Part shown: piece after piece, positions 36,622 to 48,122 of the stretch
Layout of the letters: the number at the start of each line of letters is the position of its first letter
How positions within the stretch are numbered: position 1 is the first letter of the stretch
The notes under the pieces: generated by a model
Database searches by the model: none
What the model was told of the DNA's origin: nothing
The model's input: the letters and a program-made list of their open reading frames with translations, nothing else
Translations under genes and position numbers: made by a program
Origin: Botryotinia globosa
Taxonomy: Eukaryota; Ascomycota; Leotiomycetes; Helotiales; Sclerotiniaceae
Assembly: GCA_014898425.1 (NCBI GenBank)
Contig: RCSZ01000009.1
Span: forward strand, 248,001-312,000
Length of the DNA: 64,000 bases
Direction of reading: 5' to 3'

Positions 36622-38956
36622 ATGGATCAAGTATTATCATATAATGATGATGAACACATCGAAAGTGTACGTATGATCTTTTGTTATTGTTTAGGTTAGA
36701 TGGGAGTTTTGAGGGCTAACACAAATTTATAGCGATTGATGAAATCACAATGTCTCGAGTTGGCATATCAGGAAGCCCTTCAAAATACCGAATTAATCGT
36801 AAAAGATGAAGCAAGTAGGCGATTGAGATTACAGATCCTCTTATTGGAGAATGAGGCGGATGAATTACACCTTCAACTGGCAACCGGGGATGATCGAATC
36901 GATGGATTAGAAGAAGAGAATGAAGATCTAAGAGCACAACTTGACCAGGCTCAAGAAGACATTAAGAAGGTGGAAACAGATTTAAGACTTCAAACACGAG
37001 AACTCAATAACATCAAGGTACTAGGAATCTCCCGGGTATATCTGATTGTCATACTAATTCATGGCTGTATAGACGGAGCTGGAATCTATGAGTGGATTAA
37101 CGATGGACTCGACAAAGATTCTTACCGAAAAACTGGCACTCAGCCGCGAGTTATCTATACTCAAACCAGAGTTGGAGCATTTACGTTCTCAAGTGGCACA
37201 CCAACAATCGATCTTAGCAGAGAAGTTGGCATTTCAGCGGCAAGTTAGCACTTTAGAGGTGGAATTAGAGACAGAGCGTCGGGCCTTGAGCCGCGCCACC
37301 GAGAAGAACAATGACCATTCAAGGGAAACGGAACTCCAACAGAAAATCGAGGCTTTGCAGAAAGACCTTTCCGAAGAAAAGCGAGAGAGGGAAAAGGCCA
37401 AGAAAGAAATGTCGAAAGAAGCATCTATTGCCCAAAAAGAATTCGCACAAGAGAAACGTGAAATTGAGAAGAGCCACAAGCTTTCAGAAAAGGAAACGGA
37501 GGCTCTCCGAAAGGAATTGGATCTTGTAAAGCGTAACAGTGAGAATGCACAAAAGGCTGGGGAGAAAGAGATCGAGGCTCTTCGAAATGAAATAGAACTA
37601 TTGAAGAGCAGCAACGACAAGGGACAGAAATCTGGGGATAAGGAAATTGAAGTTCTTCGAAAGGAGTTTGTGTCTACGAAGCGAGATATCGAAAAAGCAC
37701 ACAAAAATACCCAAAAGGAGTTGGCCGCTTCTCAAGCTCAGGTGGAAACTTTGGAAGGAGAAATCGAGCAGCTTCGCGACAACGAGAAAGGACAGGAAGG
37801 TGAAGAGAAGGAAATCGAAGTTCTCAGAAAGGAATTCGCCCATACGAAACGAGACATCGAAAAAGCTCATAAGGAAACACAGAAGGAGTTGGCTGCTTCT
37901 CAGGTTCTGATTGGATCCTTGGAGAGCAAGGTTGAGCAGCTCCGCACAAAAATGCGAGCAGCAAGAGAACAATTGAAAGAATGTCAGGCCGAACTGAATG
38001 AAGCACGCAATGCAGCATTGAAACTCTCCGCTATCACGAGCCGAGAGAGTGTTCCAGTGAAAGACTCTCGCAAGAGATCCGCTAGGGAGATGAGCGTGGA
38101 TATAACTATCGGGACACCAGATGGAATTGCGGGGCGCGGAAAGCGACCTGGAGCGAATAGAGGTAGAATTGATCAAACAATTCTGGGAGAAAAGTCAACA
38201 TTTTCCATTACACCCTATCTTAACAAGACAATCAACATGGCTCCAGATACACCAGAAGATGGACAATCATCTGAGGATAAGGCTGAAAAAGTAACGGAGC
38301 GAGAGAAACCCACTGAGGAGGACCAGATTATTGAAGAAGAGGAAAAACCTGAATCACCTGCACAGCAAGTCAAGCCCAAGCTTAAGGCAAGAAAGAAATT
38401 GGCCGATAATTCTGGTGATAAGAAAAATGTGTTGGTTGAGGCGAAGGCTGGTACCAAGAATAAGAAATCTGTAACCCAGAAACTCAAGGAATCTCGTACG
38501 CTTGGAAAGGTTACAGAGGAAGAGGACGGGGACGAAGATGAACAACAAAAGAAACCTACAGCCCGAAAAATCAAAGCACCACCTATGCTAGAGAAGGTTG
38601 CGGAAGAAGAGGACGTGGACGAAAATGAGCAGCCCGAAGAACCAGAAGATTCTGAAGAACAAGAGACTAAAAAGCCTGTGAAAACTAAGATCAAGGCTGT
38701 TGAAGAGCCTGAGCTAAAGAAGAAGAAACGCAAAGTTCTCGGGGGTGGCAGCAAGACACTGTTTGATGACGAGGATGGTGAAGCTCCTAAGAAACCAGCA
38801 AAGATTGCACTTGGACCAGCAAGGTTGCTGAGTAAAGGTGGTCTTGCTGGACCAAGGGGAGGATTGAAGGGTGGTCTTGGGGCCGCTGGCGGATTTGGGG
38901 CATTCTCGCCTCTGAAGAAGGATCGTAGGGGTGCTGGAGCAAGTTTCTTGGCATAG
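36622..38956 (+). CDS. Long coiled-coil protein with internal 56-aa duplication
   Basis: Three exons are inferred (36622-36666, 36733-37017, 37073-38956), giving 737 aa. The 15-codon first exon joins in frame to RLMKSQCLELAYQEAL. Residues of about 16-420 are continuous heptad-type sequence. A near-repeat of 56 residues begins with KEIEVLRKEF at about residues 301 and 357. The C-terminal half is acidic/basic and disordered, with TFSITPYLNKTINM, KTLFDDEDGEAPKKPAK and a Gly-rich end (GGLAGPRGGLKGGLGAAGGF, then FSPLKK). I do not recognise a named family. The architecture would suit a spindle, kinetochore or chromosome factor, but that is speculation. Confidence 0.85.
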
Positions 38957-39370
38957 GCTTTATGGAAATACTTGAATAATTGGGCGTTTAGGATAGGGAG
39001 AATACAGGCTCATGAGGCGTTGGTGTTTTGTACATGTAGGTAATGAATAACTGCATTATTTGTGTCCAAGAAATAAAACCACCTTCTACTTGTAAATGTG
39101 ACCATATCCGAGTTTTTCATTGTATGAGCAAGTAATACCGTATGCTTTAATCTACTTAGGAACAAAAAGCTCTTTGCGCTCTCATAAACACTAACGGAAA
39201 AAGTTTTGAACCAGGCCACAAATAAGTATTCTAAATTAACAAAATTTGAGCTCATGCGATAAAATTCTTCAATCTCAATCTCATCATACCATACACACGC
39301 GAAAACATCCAAACTTCCCACTCACCAAACCAGCCACGAACAAATTCTCTGCACTACATAACCCTATGCT
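38957..39370. other. Intergenic spacer
   Basis: Contains the 3' region of the coiled-coil gene and the promoter region of the methyltransferase gene. I see no gene. Confidence 0.55.
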
Positions 39371-41048
39371 ATGCTACCCCCTCGGCCAAACCCCACATTC
39401 TTGAACTCGGGACTTGGATTCCTCCCTCGACATCACTCATGTTTTCCTGCGCTGCTCAATCGCAAGGCGGGGTTGGCGATCGCGCGGGGTAGATTTGGGG
39501 ATTTTCGGAATGGTGTTGGTATTGATGATGGGCTGGGGAGAAACGCACATGCGCGCAACACCTCTTCTTCGTCTTCGTCGATGAGATGGAAAAGTCGTCA
39601 GGGAAAGGATTTGTGGGCGAAGGAGGCGAAGGTTCAAGGGTTGAGGAGTAGAGCCGCGTTTAAATTGTTGGAGGTATGTTTGTTTGTTTGTTGTGTGTGT
39701 ATGTGTGTATGTGTGTGTGTGGATTTTGGGGGTGGTAGGGAGGGGAGGAGAGGAGAGGAGATCTGAGGGGATCTGAGGGGAGGGAGGTGTGCTTATATGG
39801 GCGTTAGTTAATGAGGTGCTTCATTGCAGATTGATACGAAGTATAAGATTTTCAAAAGGGGACAGACGGTGGTGGATTTGGTGAGTTCTTTCTCTGTATT
39901 TATGGTTATGAATTGAGATGATACGGATGGGATTGTGAGGTGAGGTCAGAATTGTTTGTTGAGAAGTATACTTAGGGTTATGCGCCGGGAAGCTGGTCTC
40001 AGGTACGTTTTTATATTCTCCTCTCGCCTTCTTCTCTTCCTCTCTGCCTATCTATCTATCTACCTATCTATCTATCCACCCATTCCACTCACCCTGCCCT
40101 ACCAGGTAGCATACCAGCGTACCAAACCCCACGGCCGCATCCTCGGCATCGACATCATCCCCGCGCAGCCTCCCCAAGGCGTCTCCACGATCCAAGGAAA
40201 CTTTCTCTCGCGACGGGTCCAAAAATCCGTCAAGAATTTTCTTCTCGATCCCGAGCGCGGCCGTCCGCGCAGACCTCTATTTACCTCTCCCGACGACGAC
40301 GACGAAAATGACGATGATCCCGCGCCCCTCGATATCGCCGCCGCCGAACAACCAAGCTACATAGATTTCGAACGCCACATGGACGACAACGATGGCGCCG
40401 AAATCCACCCCACGCGCTCCGCACCCTCACAATCACAATCAGACGAACCGTCTCAGGAATCCGAGAAAGACGCTACGAAAATGGTCCACGTAGTACTAAG
40501 TGACATGTGCGCCCCCTGGGAGCAAACCACCGGTTTTTGGAAGAGAAGTCTGAGTGACCCGTATAATAGGATGATGAACACGACCGGTATCAAGTTTTCC
40601 GATCACGCGGGGAGTATGGTATGTTATTATTTTTCTTTCCTCCTGTCCCTTCCCTATCCCTTCATTCCTTTCCTTCCCCCTCTTTTCTCTCTCGTTGTTT
40701 CAATCAACCACACCATTCTTTCTAACCACTACCGACCCATCTACATGTAGGATCTCTGCAACGCGGCTCTGCAATTTGCCTTCGATACGCTGAGACCTGG
40801 GGGTCATTTTGTGTGTAAATTCTATCAGGGCGCGGAGGATAAAGAGCTGGAGTTGAAGCTGAAGAAAATGTTTGCCGTGGTGCATAGAGAAAAGCCGGAA
40901 TCGTCGAGGAGCGTGAGTGAGCCTGAAAACTAATGAAGAGGACCCATATGCTCACAATCAATAGGAATCGAAGGAAGCGTACTTTGTAGCTCTTAGGCGG
41001 AATGGGTACAATGACGCGGCAAGTTTAGGTTATGTCAATGATGTGTAA
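39371..41048 (+). CDS. MRM2: Mitochondrial 21S rRNA 2'-O-ribose methyltransferase (FtsJ/RrmJ)
   Basis: A SAM-dependent enzyme that methylates a uridine of mitochondrial large-subunit rRNA. Six exons are inferred (39371-39673, 39830-39880, 39976-40002, 40106-40618, 40751-40912, 40965-41048), giving 379 aa. Exon 3 is only 27 nt and encodes the SAM-binding motif GYAPGSWSQ (residues 119-127). The N-terminus is Arg/Ser-rich with few acids, as in a mitochondrial presequence. RSRAAFKLLEID leads the domain. HGRILGIDIIP is a SAM-site strand, VVLSDMCAPW holds a catalytic Asp position, and GGHFVCKFYQG holds a catalytic Lys position. An acidic insertion (DDDDENDDDPAP, about residues 175-240) is fungus-typical. 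Other FtsJ enzymes such as Trm7 or Spb1 are less likely given the presequence and motifs. Confidence 0.92.
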
Positions 41049-41353
41049 GTAGAGATGAGTGAGAATGTAAAATGTATAATAGCACGTTCAAATTGCATGG
41101 ATGAATAATATGGTGATTACATCCACCATCACATGGACAAATGAAGAATTGAGCTAGGGTGGAATCAAATTATTCATGATTGCTACTCCTAATTGCATCG
41201 ATACCATCATTTTCTTGTAGTATTCATATGCTAAAGGCTGTACTGCGGATCCAGCTCGCCTTAAATAGCTTGTTGACATCCCTCCACCCTTCTTGGAGGT
41301 ATCTAGACCAGCAAAGCCAGAAGTTCGTAACGTCCCTTCCCCAATTAGGCCAT
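41049..41353. other. Convergent 3' spacer, MRM2/RPL18
   Basis: 305 bp between two convergent stop codons. A terminal ORF reading through it is the unspliced intron side of RPL18. No gene is visible. Confidence 0.6.
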
Positions 41354-42221
41354 TTAGACCTTGAAACCTCTGGACCTTCTGCGTCCACGAGCCTTCTCGA
41401 ACTTGCGTCCCTTGGACTCGACGTATGGTTTCTGTTGTGAATTTGTCAGTTTTGCCATTAAAATGCCATGTTAGATTTGCTACCTTGTGCTTGTGGGGTC
41501 CGAAACCGAAATGCTTGACAGCCTCTCTGGAGTTCTTTGGTCCTCTGAGGAGAACGGTGTTGCTTCCAGTTGGAGATCTGAGAGCCAATTGATCCAAGGT
41601 CAAGGCCTCACCACCGGCAGCAAGAATGCGGGCACGGGCGGTAGCGGTGAAGCGGAGAGCAGCAACGCTGACCTTTGGGACGGACAAAAGACGGTTGTCA
41701 TCAGTGACGGTTCCGATGATGACAACGGTTCTCTTCTCATCCTTGCTGGTTTGGGATGCGATTCTGGAGATGGAAACGGGAGGTCTGTTGATACGGGACA
41801 TAAAAAGTCTGCGGAGAACGACCTTGTTGAAGGAGGCTTCAGTGCGGCCTGAAAGAAATCCAAAGTTAGCGCATATCACTTTGGTTGAGGATTTTTGAGA
41901 TTGACTTACGAGCCAAGAAGCGGTAGAGCTTTACCAACAACTTAAGGTAGACATTGTCACTCTTTGGCGTCTTACGGTGAGTGTTGCGCACGTGGTGGTT
42001 GTCAAGATCGATACCTAGTTAGAAAATTCCTCGTCAGCCTATGATCAAGTATGCTCTTCACATCGGTCTTGCACAGACACAATGTTGCGCAGAGAATTGA
42101 GATCTTTTACGATGCGATTTGTGATTTCAGTCTTTCAACTTTCAATCTCAATTCATCGTAAAGTCACTCAATTTCCACTTGCACACGATGGCTGGAATAG
42201 AATTTGTGTTCACCTACCCAT
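41354..42221 (-). CDS. RPL18: 60S ribosomal protein L18 (eL18)
   Basis: A cytosolic large-subunit ribosomal protein. Four minus-strand exons are inferred: 42218-42221, 41910-42014, 41484-41848 and 41354-41431. They give 183 aa, the usual eL18 length. The first coding exon is just ATG plus one base, followed by a 203-nt intron, as is common in fungal ribosomal-protein genes. The protein begins [20 protein letters not shown], continues [15 protein letters not shown] and [19 protein letters not shown], and ends [10 protein letters not shown]. These match the family throughout. Intron junctions keep frame and no damage is seen. Confidence 0.95.
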
Positions 42222-43476
42222 GATTGGCGATTTGGGGGGTTTGTCGTCGAGGGGTGTCGAGAAGTCGTGAATAATCCAGCAGGAACGAAAACAATTTCGA
42301 AGAAGTTTTAAGAATATGGAGCCCAGTGCGTGAATTCGCTTAAAATTTTCCGTGGATTTTCCCTTCTTGATGCCTTATATATGGCCTGAGGCCATAATAG
42401 AATACAATCCATTTTTTGTCAATGGTGACCGCCCGGGAAAGCGGAGGTGGGTTGGAAAGTACCGAAGTATCGGGACTCTTGAACGGAAAGGCGGAGTACG
42501 TCGTGAGTACTCGGCCTTGTCAGGGGTGATGAAAAGGAGTCGACTCAGTCGAGTGATGATAGATTGATGTCTCAGTACACTCGCATATGGGTATTGCTAT
42601 CTATTTAGCAGACGACGGAATCCACATACACCGTAGGAGTACATTGTATACACAACAGCTTGTCTACTTTGAATTTTCTATCACCAAAATACGATGCCAA
42701 TGATTTCAAGCTTGATATGGAATGATATATTGGCATGTAAGGAAGCTTGAACTCGGCTCGGATTCATAATCACCTATGTAGTACTTGTTGGCAGAGATAC
42801 ATTACCGATTTGATACTGAGTAGCTACTTGAGACTCGAGAGTAGTTACTTGCTAGTACTCGTGAATTTACCAACGAATAACAAATTTGTATATACTACTC
42901 CGCATGTGGGTAGGTATCGATCGTTCTTGCGGGAAAGTACGGAAGTGCTAGGCAAGTTGACATCATGTTGTAGCCTTGTAGGTAGCTCTCAATGATGGGG
43001 TAAGTCTATCTCCGCTCCGTGCATCATAATATGGAAGATCTTCCAACGTTGTTGCCGATGAGCGAGCAAGTGTAGGAGAGTAACATTTAACAAATTACAG
43101 TAACATCAAAATGAATTTATATATAAATGTATCAATTGCTCTTAGTTAAGTCATAGATATGCTTACCTATCTACCTATCTAGGCATATAATATAATATAA
43201 TATAATATAATATAATATAATATAATATAATATAATATAATATAATATAATATAATATAATATAATATAATAGAACAACTATAAATAATGACGAAAGAAA
43301 CCCCTTCACAAAATGACCTCCACCTTGGACCTTGGTAGAGTAAAGTTTTTTCCGCTTATCATTCATTACTGGTCGAGTTGATAAAAGTTCTCTACTACTG
43401 TACCTAGGTACAAACAGTACTTATTACTACCAGGTAGCTATATCAATTCCTCGAATCCTCCTCCATACAACAACAA

Positions 43477-43508
<32 letters not shown>

Positions 43509-43988
43509 TAGACCTTTAAAATTCTTCTCTTTTATAGAAAAATCATCCAATTTGCTATTTTGAATAACTTTGTTGACTACCTACCTACTCATATCCTTCC
43601 TGCTGATTCTCCTTTTTCTCTGAGATATCATCCATCATCAAACCCTAGATTAAATTGATATTGATACTCCTATCCTCCGGTGACACTATCTCGTACCCCC
43701 CCGTCCTTGATCTTCTCCCAGTCAAGCTCGGGTTAAAAAAAGCCAAACTCAGCCAGCCTCACCACCTGCTAGATCTTTACCCAATTGTACATGTACAATA
43801 TATTCAGCAATTGATCATCGATTTCTGATTTCTCTTCGAAAGTCTACGTTCTCATATATCCTACCAAATATCAAAGTCGCCCTTTATTCTCGAAATCTTG
43901 TCCTTCGAATCCGTATGCGTGGTGGGCTTAAGGTGTGCGTTGAGCTTTTAGGCCTTTGAGGTACATAGCTTAGCTACTTTTCCTGGAA
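42222..43988. other. Intergenic, about 1.8 kb, divergent promoters
   Basis: Lies between RPL18 and a divergent mitochondrial carrier. It holds the TATAA array (43186-43270) and a CAA run (about 43468-43507). Open frames here look like noise. Confidence 0.6.
43186..43270 (+). repeat. (TATAA)n pentanucleotide repeat, 17 units
   Basis: Seventeen consecutive TATAA units make an 85-bp pure A/T tract. Confidence 0.97.
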
Positions 43989-45270
43989 ATGTCTGCCGTA
44001 TGTTCTGTTCTCTTGCTTAATCTTCCTCATTATCTAGTATCCATGCTAACAATTTGATTTTGCTATAAGTCTAAGAATGATGTTCTCCCGCCCAAATATA
44101 CCCCCAGAGTTCTGCAACTCAGAGAGATGATAGCACAACCTGTGGTGGCAGCATTTTGCGCCGGTGGAGTGGCAGGGGCGGTTTCTAGAACAGTCGTATC
44201 GCCTCTGGAACGATTAAAGATTCTTTTTCAAATACAGAGTGTAGGGCGAGAAGAATACAAGATGTCTGTGGGAAAGGGGCTCATGAAGATGTGGAAGGAG
44301 GAAGGTTGGCGCGGACTGATGAGGGGTAACGGCACTAACTGTATTCGAATTGTTCCCTATTCTGCTGTTCAGTTCGGAAGTTACAATTTCTATAAAAAGG
44401 TAAGAGCCCAAGGATATTTGAACTTCTCCTATTTCTCTTCCAATTGAGTGTTGCGGAAATTCTTATTCGAATGAGCGCATTTCATGAAAGCAATTGCTGA
44501 TTTCCTATGCTCCTCTAGTTCTTCGAAACTACTCCTGGCGCAGACTTGGGTTCTTTCAGACGTCTCATTTGCGGTGGAGCCGCCGGAATTACATCCGTAT
44601 TCTTTACCTATCCTCTAGATATTGTTCGCACTAGATTATCTATTCAGTCTGCATCATTTGCGGCTTTGGGAAAGCATGGTACTAAGCTACCAGGCATGTT
44701 TGCTACGTTGAAGACGATGTACAAAACAGAAGGAGGCATTCTTGCATTATATAGAGGAATTATACCTACTGTCGCTGGCGTTGCACCATATGTGAGTGTG
44801 GATCAAGTGGTTATTGGTTGTTTGAATTGCATTGCTAACGAAGAAATAAGGTTGGCTTGAACTTCATGACTTATGAGCTTGTACGAAAGCATTTCACCCC
44901 AGAGGGAGACCAAAATCCTAGTGCGGTACGAAAGTTAGCAGCCGGTGCTATATCTGGCGCAGTTGCACAGACATGCACATATCCATTGTAAGGCGCACAT
45001 TAATATTACATCAAATCAAAGCTAACATGGTGTAGTGATGTTCTTCGACGTCGTTTCCAGATCAATACAATGTCCGGTATGGGATACCAGTACAAATCAA
45101 TTTTCGATGCTGTCGGGAGAATCGTCGCACAAGAAGGTATCATGGGCATGTATAAGGGAATTGTACCCAATCTACTCAAAGTAGCCCCAAGTATGGCGAG
45201 TAGTTGGCTCAGTTTTGAGATGACTAGGGATTTTTTTGTAGGGTTAAAAGCCGATGATACCAGCTTATGA
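43989..45270 (+). CDS. Mitochondrial carrier family protein (SLC25)
   Basis: An inner-membrane solute carrier. Five exons are inferred (43989-43997, 44070-44399, 44519-44791, 44851-44987, 45036-45270), giving 327 aa. The first coding exon is only three codons (MSA). Three carrier repeats carry PLERLKILFQ, PLDIVRTRLS and PFDVLRRRFQ, the Px[DE]xx[KR] signatures. Odd-helix glycine motifs such as GGVAGAVSRT and GGAAGITSVF are present, as is GNGTNCIRIVPYSAVQFG. Overall resemblance is to the ADP/ATP-Mg/CoA-type branch and yeast YPR011C, but the substrate cannot be assigned by eye. No damage is seen. Confidence 0.9.
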
Positions 45271-46161
45271 GTTTGAGAAAAGCCCCCTGATGTTTCTCGA
45301 CAATGGGAACGGTTTTGGACAGGCGTATTAAAGGTCAAGGCTTTGTATATGAAGACGGCGTAGACCAGGTCAATGGATTGCATTTGGTAAGGCTCTGGGT
45401 ATGCATATGGGAGCGGGCGTTATATTGTAAAAAGAGACAGACAAGATTCTTAAGACCGGGTCCTATAATCAGCGATAACAGGAGAATAGATGCGCTAGGG
45501 AATTGGGGCGAATTCACGGTGATAATCGTGAAATTCAAAGGTGTATGAACATAAAAAAAAGGATGTTTTGTGGCAGAAAAATCCGATGAGCTCTTAGATC
45601 TAGCTATTTTCCTACCTAATTGGATGGGATTGAGGGGGATGATAACTTTACTTTTATAATTGCTATATCGGAAAGTTTTGAATATATAGGTAGCAATTTA
45701 ATGTGAAGGATTTTTATTGACAATTACTTGGGTACTCGACCACTTGGGTATGTCTTGGTGTGCGATGCATCTCTCGAGACTTTTCTTCATCCATAGTGTT
45801 GGTTGAGGAAGCCTTATTGTTTAGCAAGTGCGATTGGGTTTTCACCCGTGGTGGTGGGAACTTTGGGAGTTATTGGGTTGATTCTTGGGGGTTCAAGGGA
45901 CCAGGAGAGGATGCTTGCTTGCTGTTGTTGGTGATGTATTGTGGTGGGTATTGGGAATGTTAGCTTGTTGGTGGTCAACAAAGCGGGCACATTGTCACCG
46001 AAAAGCCATGTTCTATCTAGGCACTCTCAGACTCACTGAGATACCTAGTTACGTGAAGAATTATGAAAGTCGAATTAACGAATGCTATACTATACTATAG
46101 TGGATGATTTATTCAGTTCTTGTTCGAACAATTAATCGCGTGCTTCCAGCCACCCCTTTCA
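45271..46161. other. Convergent intergenic region
   Basis: Between the carrier and the ERG6-like gene. GT-rich near 45830-45970. No supported gene. Confidence 0.6.
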
Positions 46162-47388
46162 TCAAACTGCTGGTTTGCGACCAACCATGAGATACATCGG
46201 TGTGAATGGTTTCTCCTTCGCTCTCGCAACTAGACAGTCCGCTCCTGTTGCTAGCGAATCGGCCGTCTTCTGGGTGCCTTGCGGAGCCAGACCAAAAGTC
46301 TCAAGAGCTCCAATGAAGCTATGCACAACCGTGCGACCAACCGGTGACATCCGAAGGAGAGTGGGTAGTTCCCAAATACTCTGCATGTATCTCAAGTCAC
46401 CGCTCAGAGGCCAATACCACGGAATCGCATCCCCGCCCTCAAGGTCCGCAACATTCATATGGAGTTCCAAGACGAAGCCCGCTTTCTGCATGGCTTGAGG
46501 CGCAACGGAAATCTTCTCCATATTGCTAATTCCATTCCCCTGCTCGATACCCAGACGGAGAGCACGGTGCTGAGGATCATCATTATCGTATTTCTCAGTC
46601 ATCAGCCACTCGTACACCCCAAACGCACCACCCGGCTTCAAAACTCTGAATATCTCGCTATACACACCTCCAAGCTGGGCGCGTGCACAGTCGCCTCGAT
46701 CGCATAGACGCCATCAAAACTATTATCCGGATAACTCATTTGCATGAAATCGCCTTTCGCGAAGCTGACTCGATGGCCCAGTCCCTGTTGCTGGGCATAG
46801 CGTGTCGCGCGCTCGATCTGGTAGTCGTTACTGTTCAACCCGACGATTTTGCAGCCGGTGAATTTGGCGATTTCCCGCGCGGGCCCCCCAACGCCGCATC
46901 CGACGTCGAGCACCAGCTGGTCTTGCTGGAGATCCATTTTTAGGGCCAGATAGTGCTCGTGTCGCGCGAGAGCTTAACTTTAGGGACTCGCCCGGGGTGA
47001 AGCGGCAGAAGTGGAAACTTTGGGACCTGCATCGAGATGTGGTTAGTGGTGGTTCGATAGTTGAACATGTTGGGGGTATATTGGCACGGGGGGCGTGTGA
47101 TTCTCACCATCCGTATTCGTAGAGATCGGTTGCGAGATCGGAGTAATGACGAGTGAGCGTTGCGTAATCCTTCCGTCTCGCATCACGATCCAGTGATGTT
47201 TCATCCTTGGCAACTTTGTTGTCCCAACGCTTGAAATATTGATCCACGGCTAGCTTCTGCGCGTTCTTGTCTTTGTGCATCAAGTTTATGAAGGATCTAT
47301 CGGCCTGACCGGTTTGGCCGTGGAGCGCCTTCTTGAAGGCTGAGTCTCGATTGAGATCTTGGGGTTCGAGAACTACGAGGGCGGACAT
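46162..47388 (-). pseudogene. ERG6: ERG6-like sterol 24-C-methyltransferase with two frameshifts
   Basis: Sterol C24 methylation is the ergosterol-pathway step of this family. Exon 1 (47108-47388) has KALHGQTGQADRSFINLMHK and YEYG, joined through an intron to WSQSFHFCRFTPGES. Just after that (about 46966-46984) the frame shifts by one base and continues as [12 protein letters not shown], then [19 protein letters not shown] and [12 protein letters not shown]. At about 46667-46670 one base is missing, and the original frame resumes with [20 protein letters not shown] through to GRKPAV. The shifts are about 300 nt apart and opposite in sign. Reading straight through meets a stop. No intron with plausible ends repairs either break. 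A degenerate second copy or an assembly error are both possible; the genome should have an intact ERG6 elsewhere if the former. Confidence 0.82.
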
Positions 47389-48038
47389 TTTGAGGGATTT
47401 TTTGCTGCGAGTGGGTGGATGGAGATGTTGATGAGATTGGTGATATAGAGGAGAAGTAATTGGATCGATTGAATTGAGAATCTCAAATCAAAAACGTTGG
47501 GTGAAGAGAGATTTAATGGGTATCGAGGAATAAGAAACACGTGATGGGAACAGGGGGTGCGTATTCGGATCTCGATTCCAGGTAAGACTGGGAACAACTC
47601 GAAAACGAATACGAATTAGAGCTTTCTTACTTTTCCGTGGATGGGATAATTGCATACCCGCATATGGGGTTGGGTATATCGTATCATTCCAAGAGTCGGC
47701 CGACGACTTATATAGGCTGTGGTGGGCTGGATAGGGCAGTGTGTGTGCTTTTTCTGGATTCTTCAGCTGGGGCTTTGATGATTTGTTTACTTTGCGGACT
47801 GGATCAATAGCCTCAAGCATGTACGGGGTTGAGATGATATATTGTATTGAGAATTCCTTGATTTGTTTGATGGGATGTTACGAGGATGGGGATATTCTTT
47901 GGGAGTAATGGGGCTGCGAAGTTTGCTGCATGTGGATTCTGGATGAGAAGAAATAGAAATGTGGTTTTGTTTTGGGGTGCTGACTTGTTATGGGTGATGT
48001 GACGGGGAGATAAGAGGAGATTCTGGAGAGATTAATGG

Positions 48039-48122
48039 GTATGTATGTATGTATGTATGTATGTATGTATGTATGTATGTATGTATGTATGTATGTATGT
48101 ATGTATGTATGTATGTATGTAT
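48039..48122 (+). repeat. (GTAT)n microsatellite, about 21 units
   Basis: An 84-bp nearly perfect GTAT array, about 650 bp upstream of the ERG6-like start codon. Confidence 0.97.

Noticed and set aside
37234..38176. Long antisense frames inside the coiled-coil gene
   Set aside because: Mirror of biased Glu/Lys codons (yielding Ser/Phe/Leu-rich frames); typical artefact.
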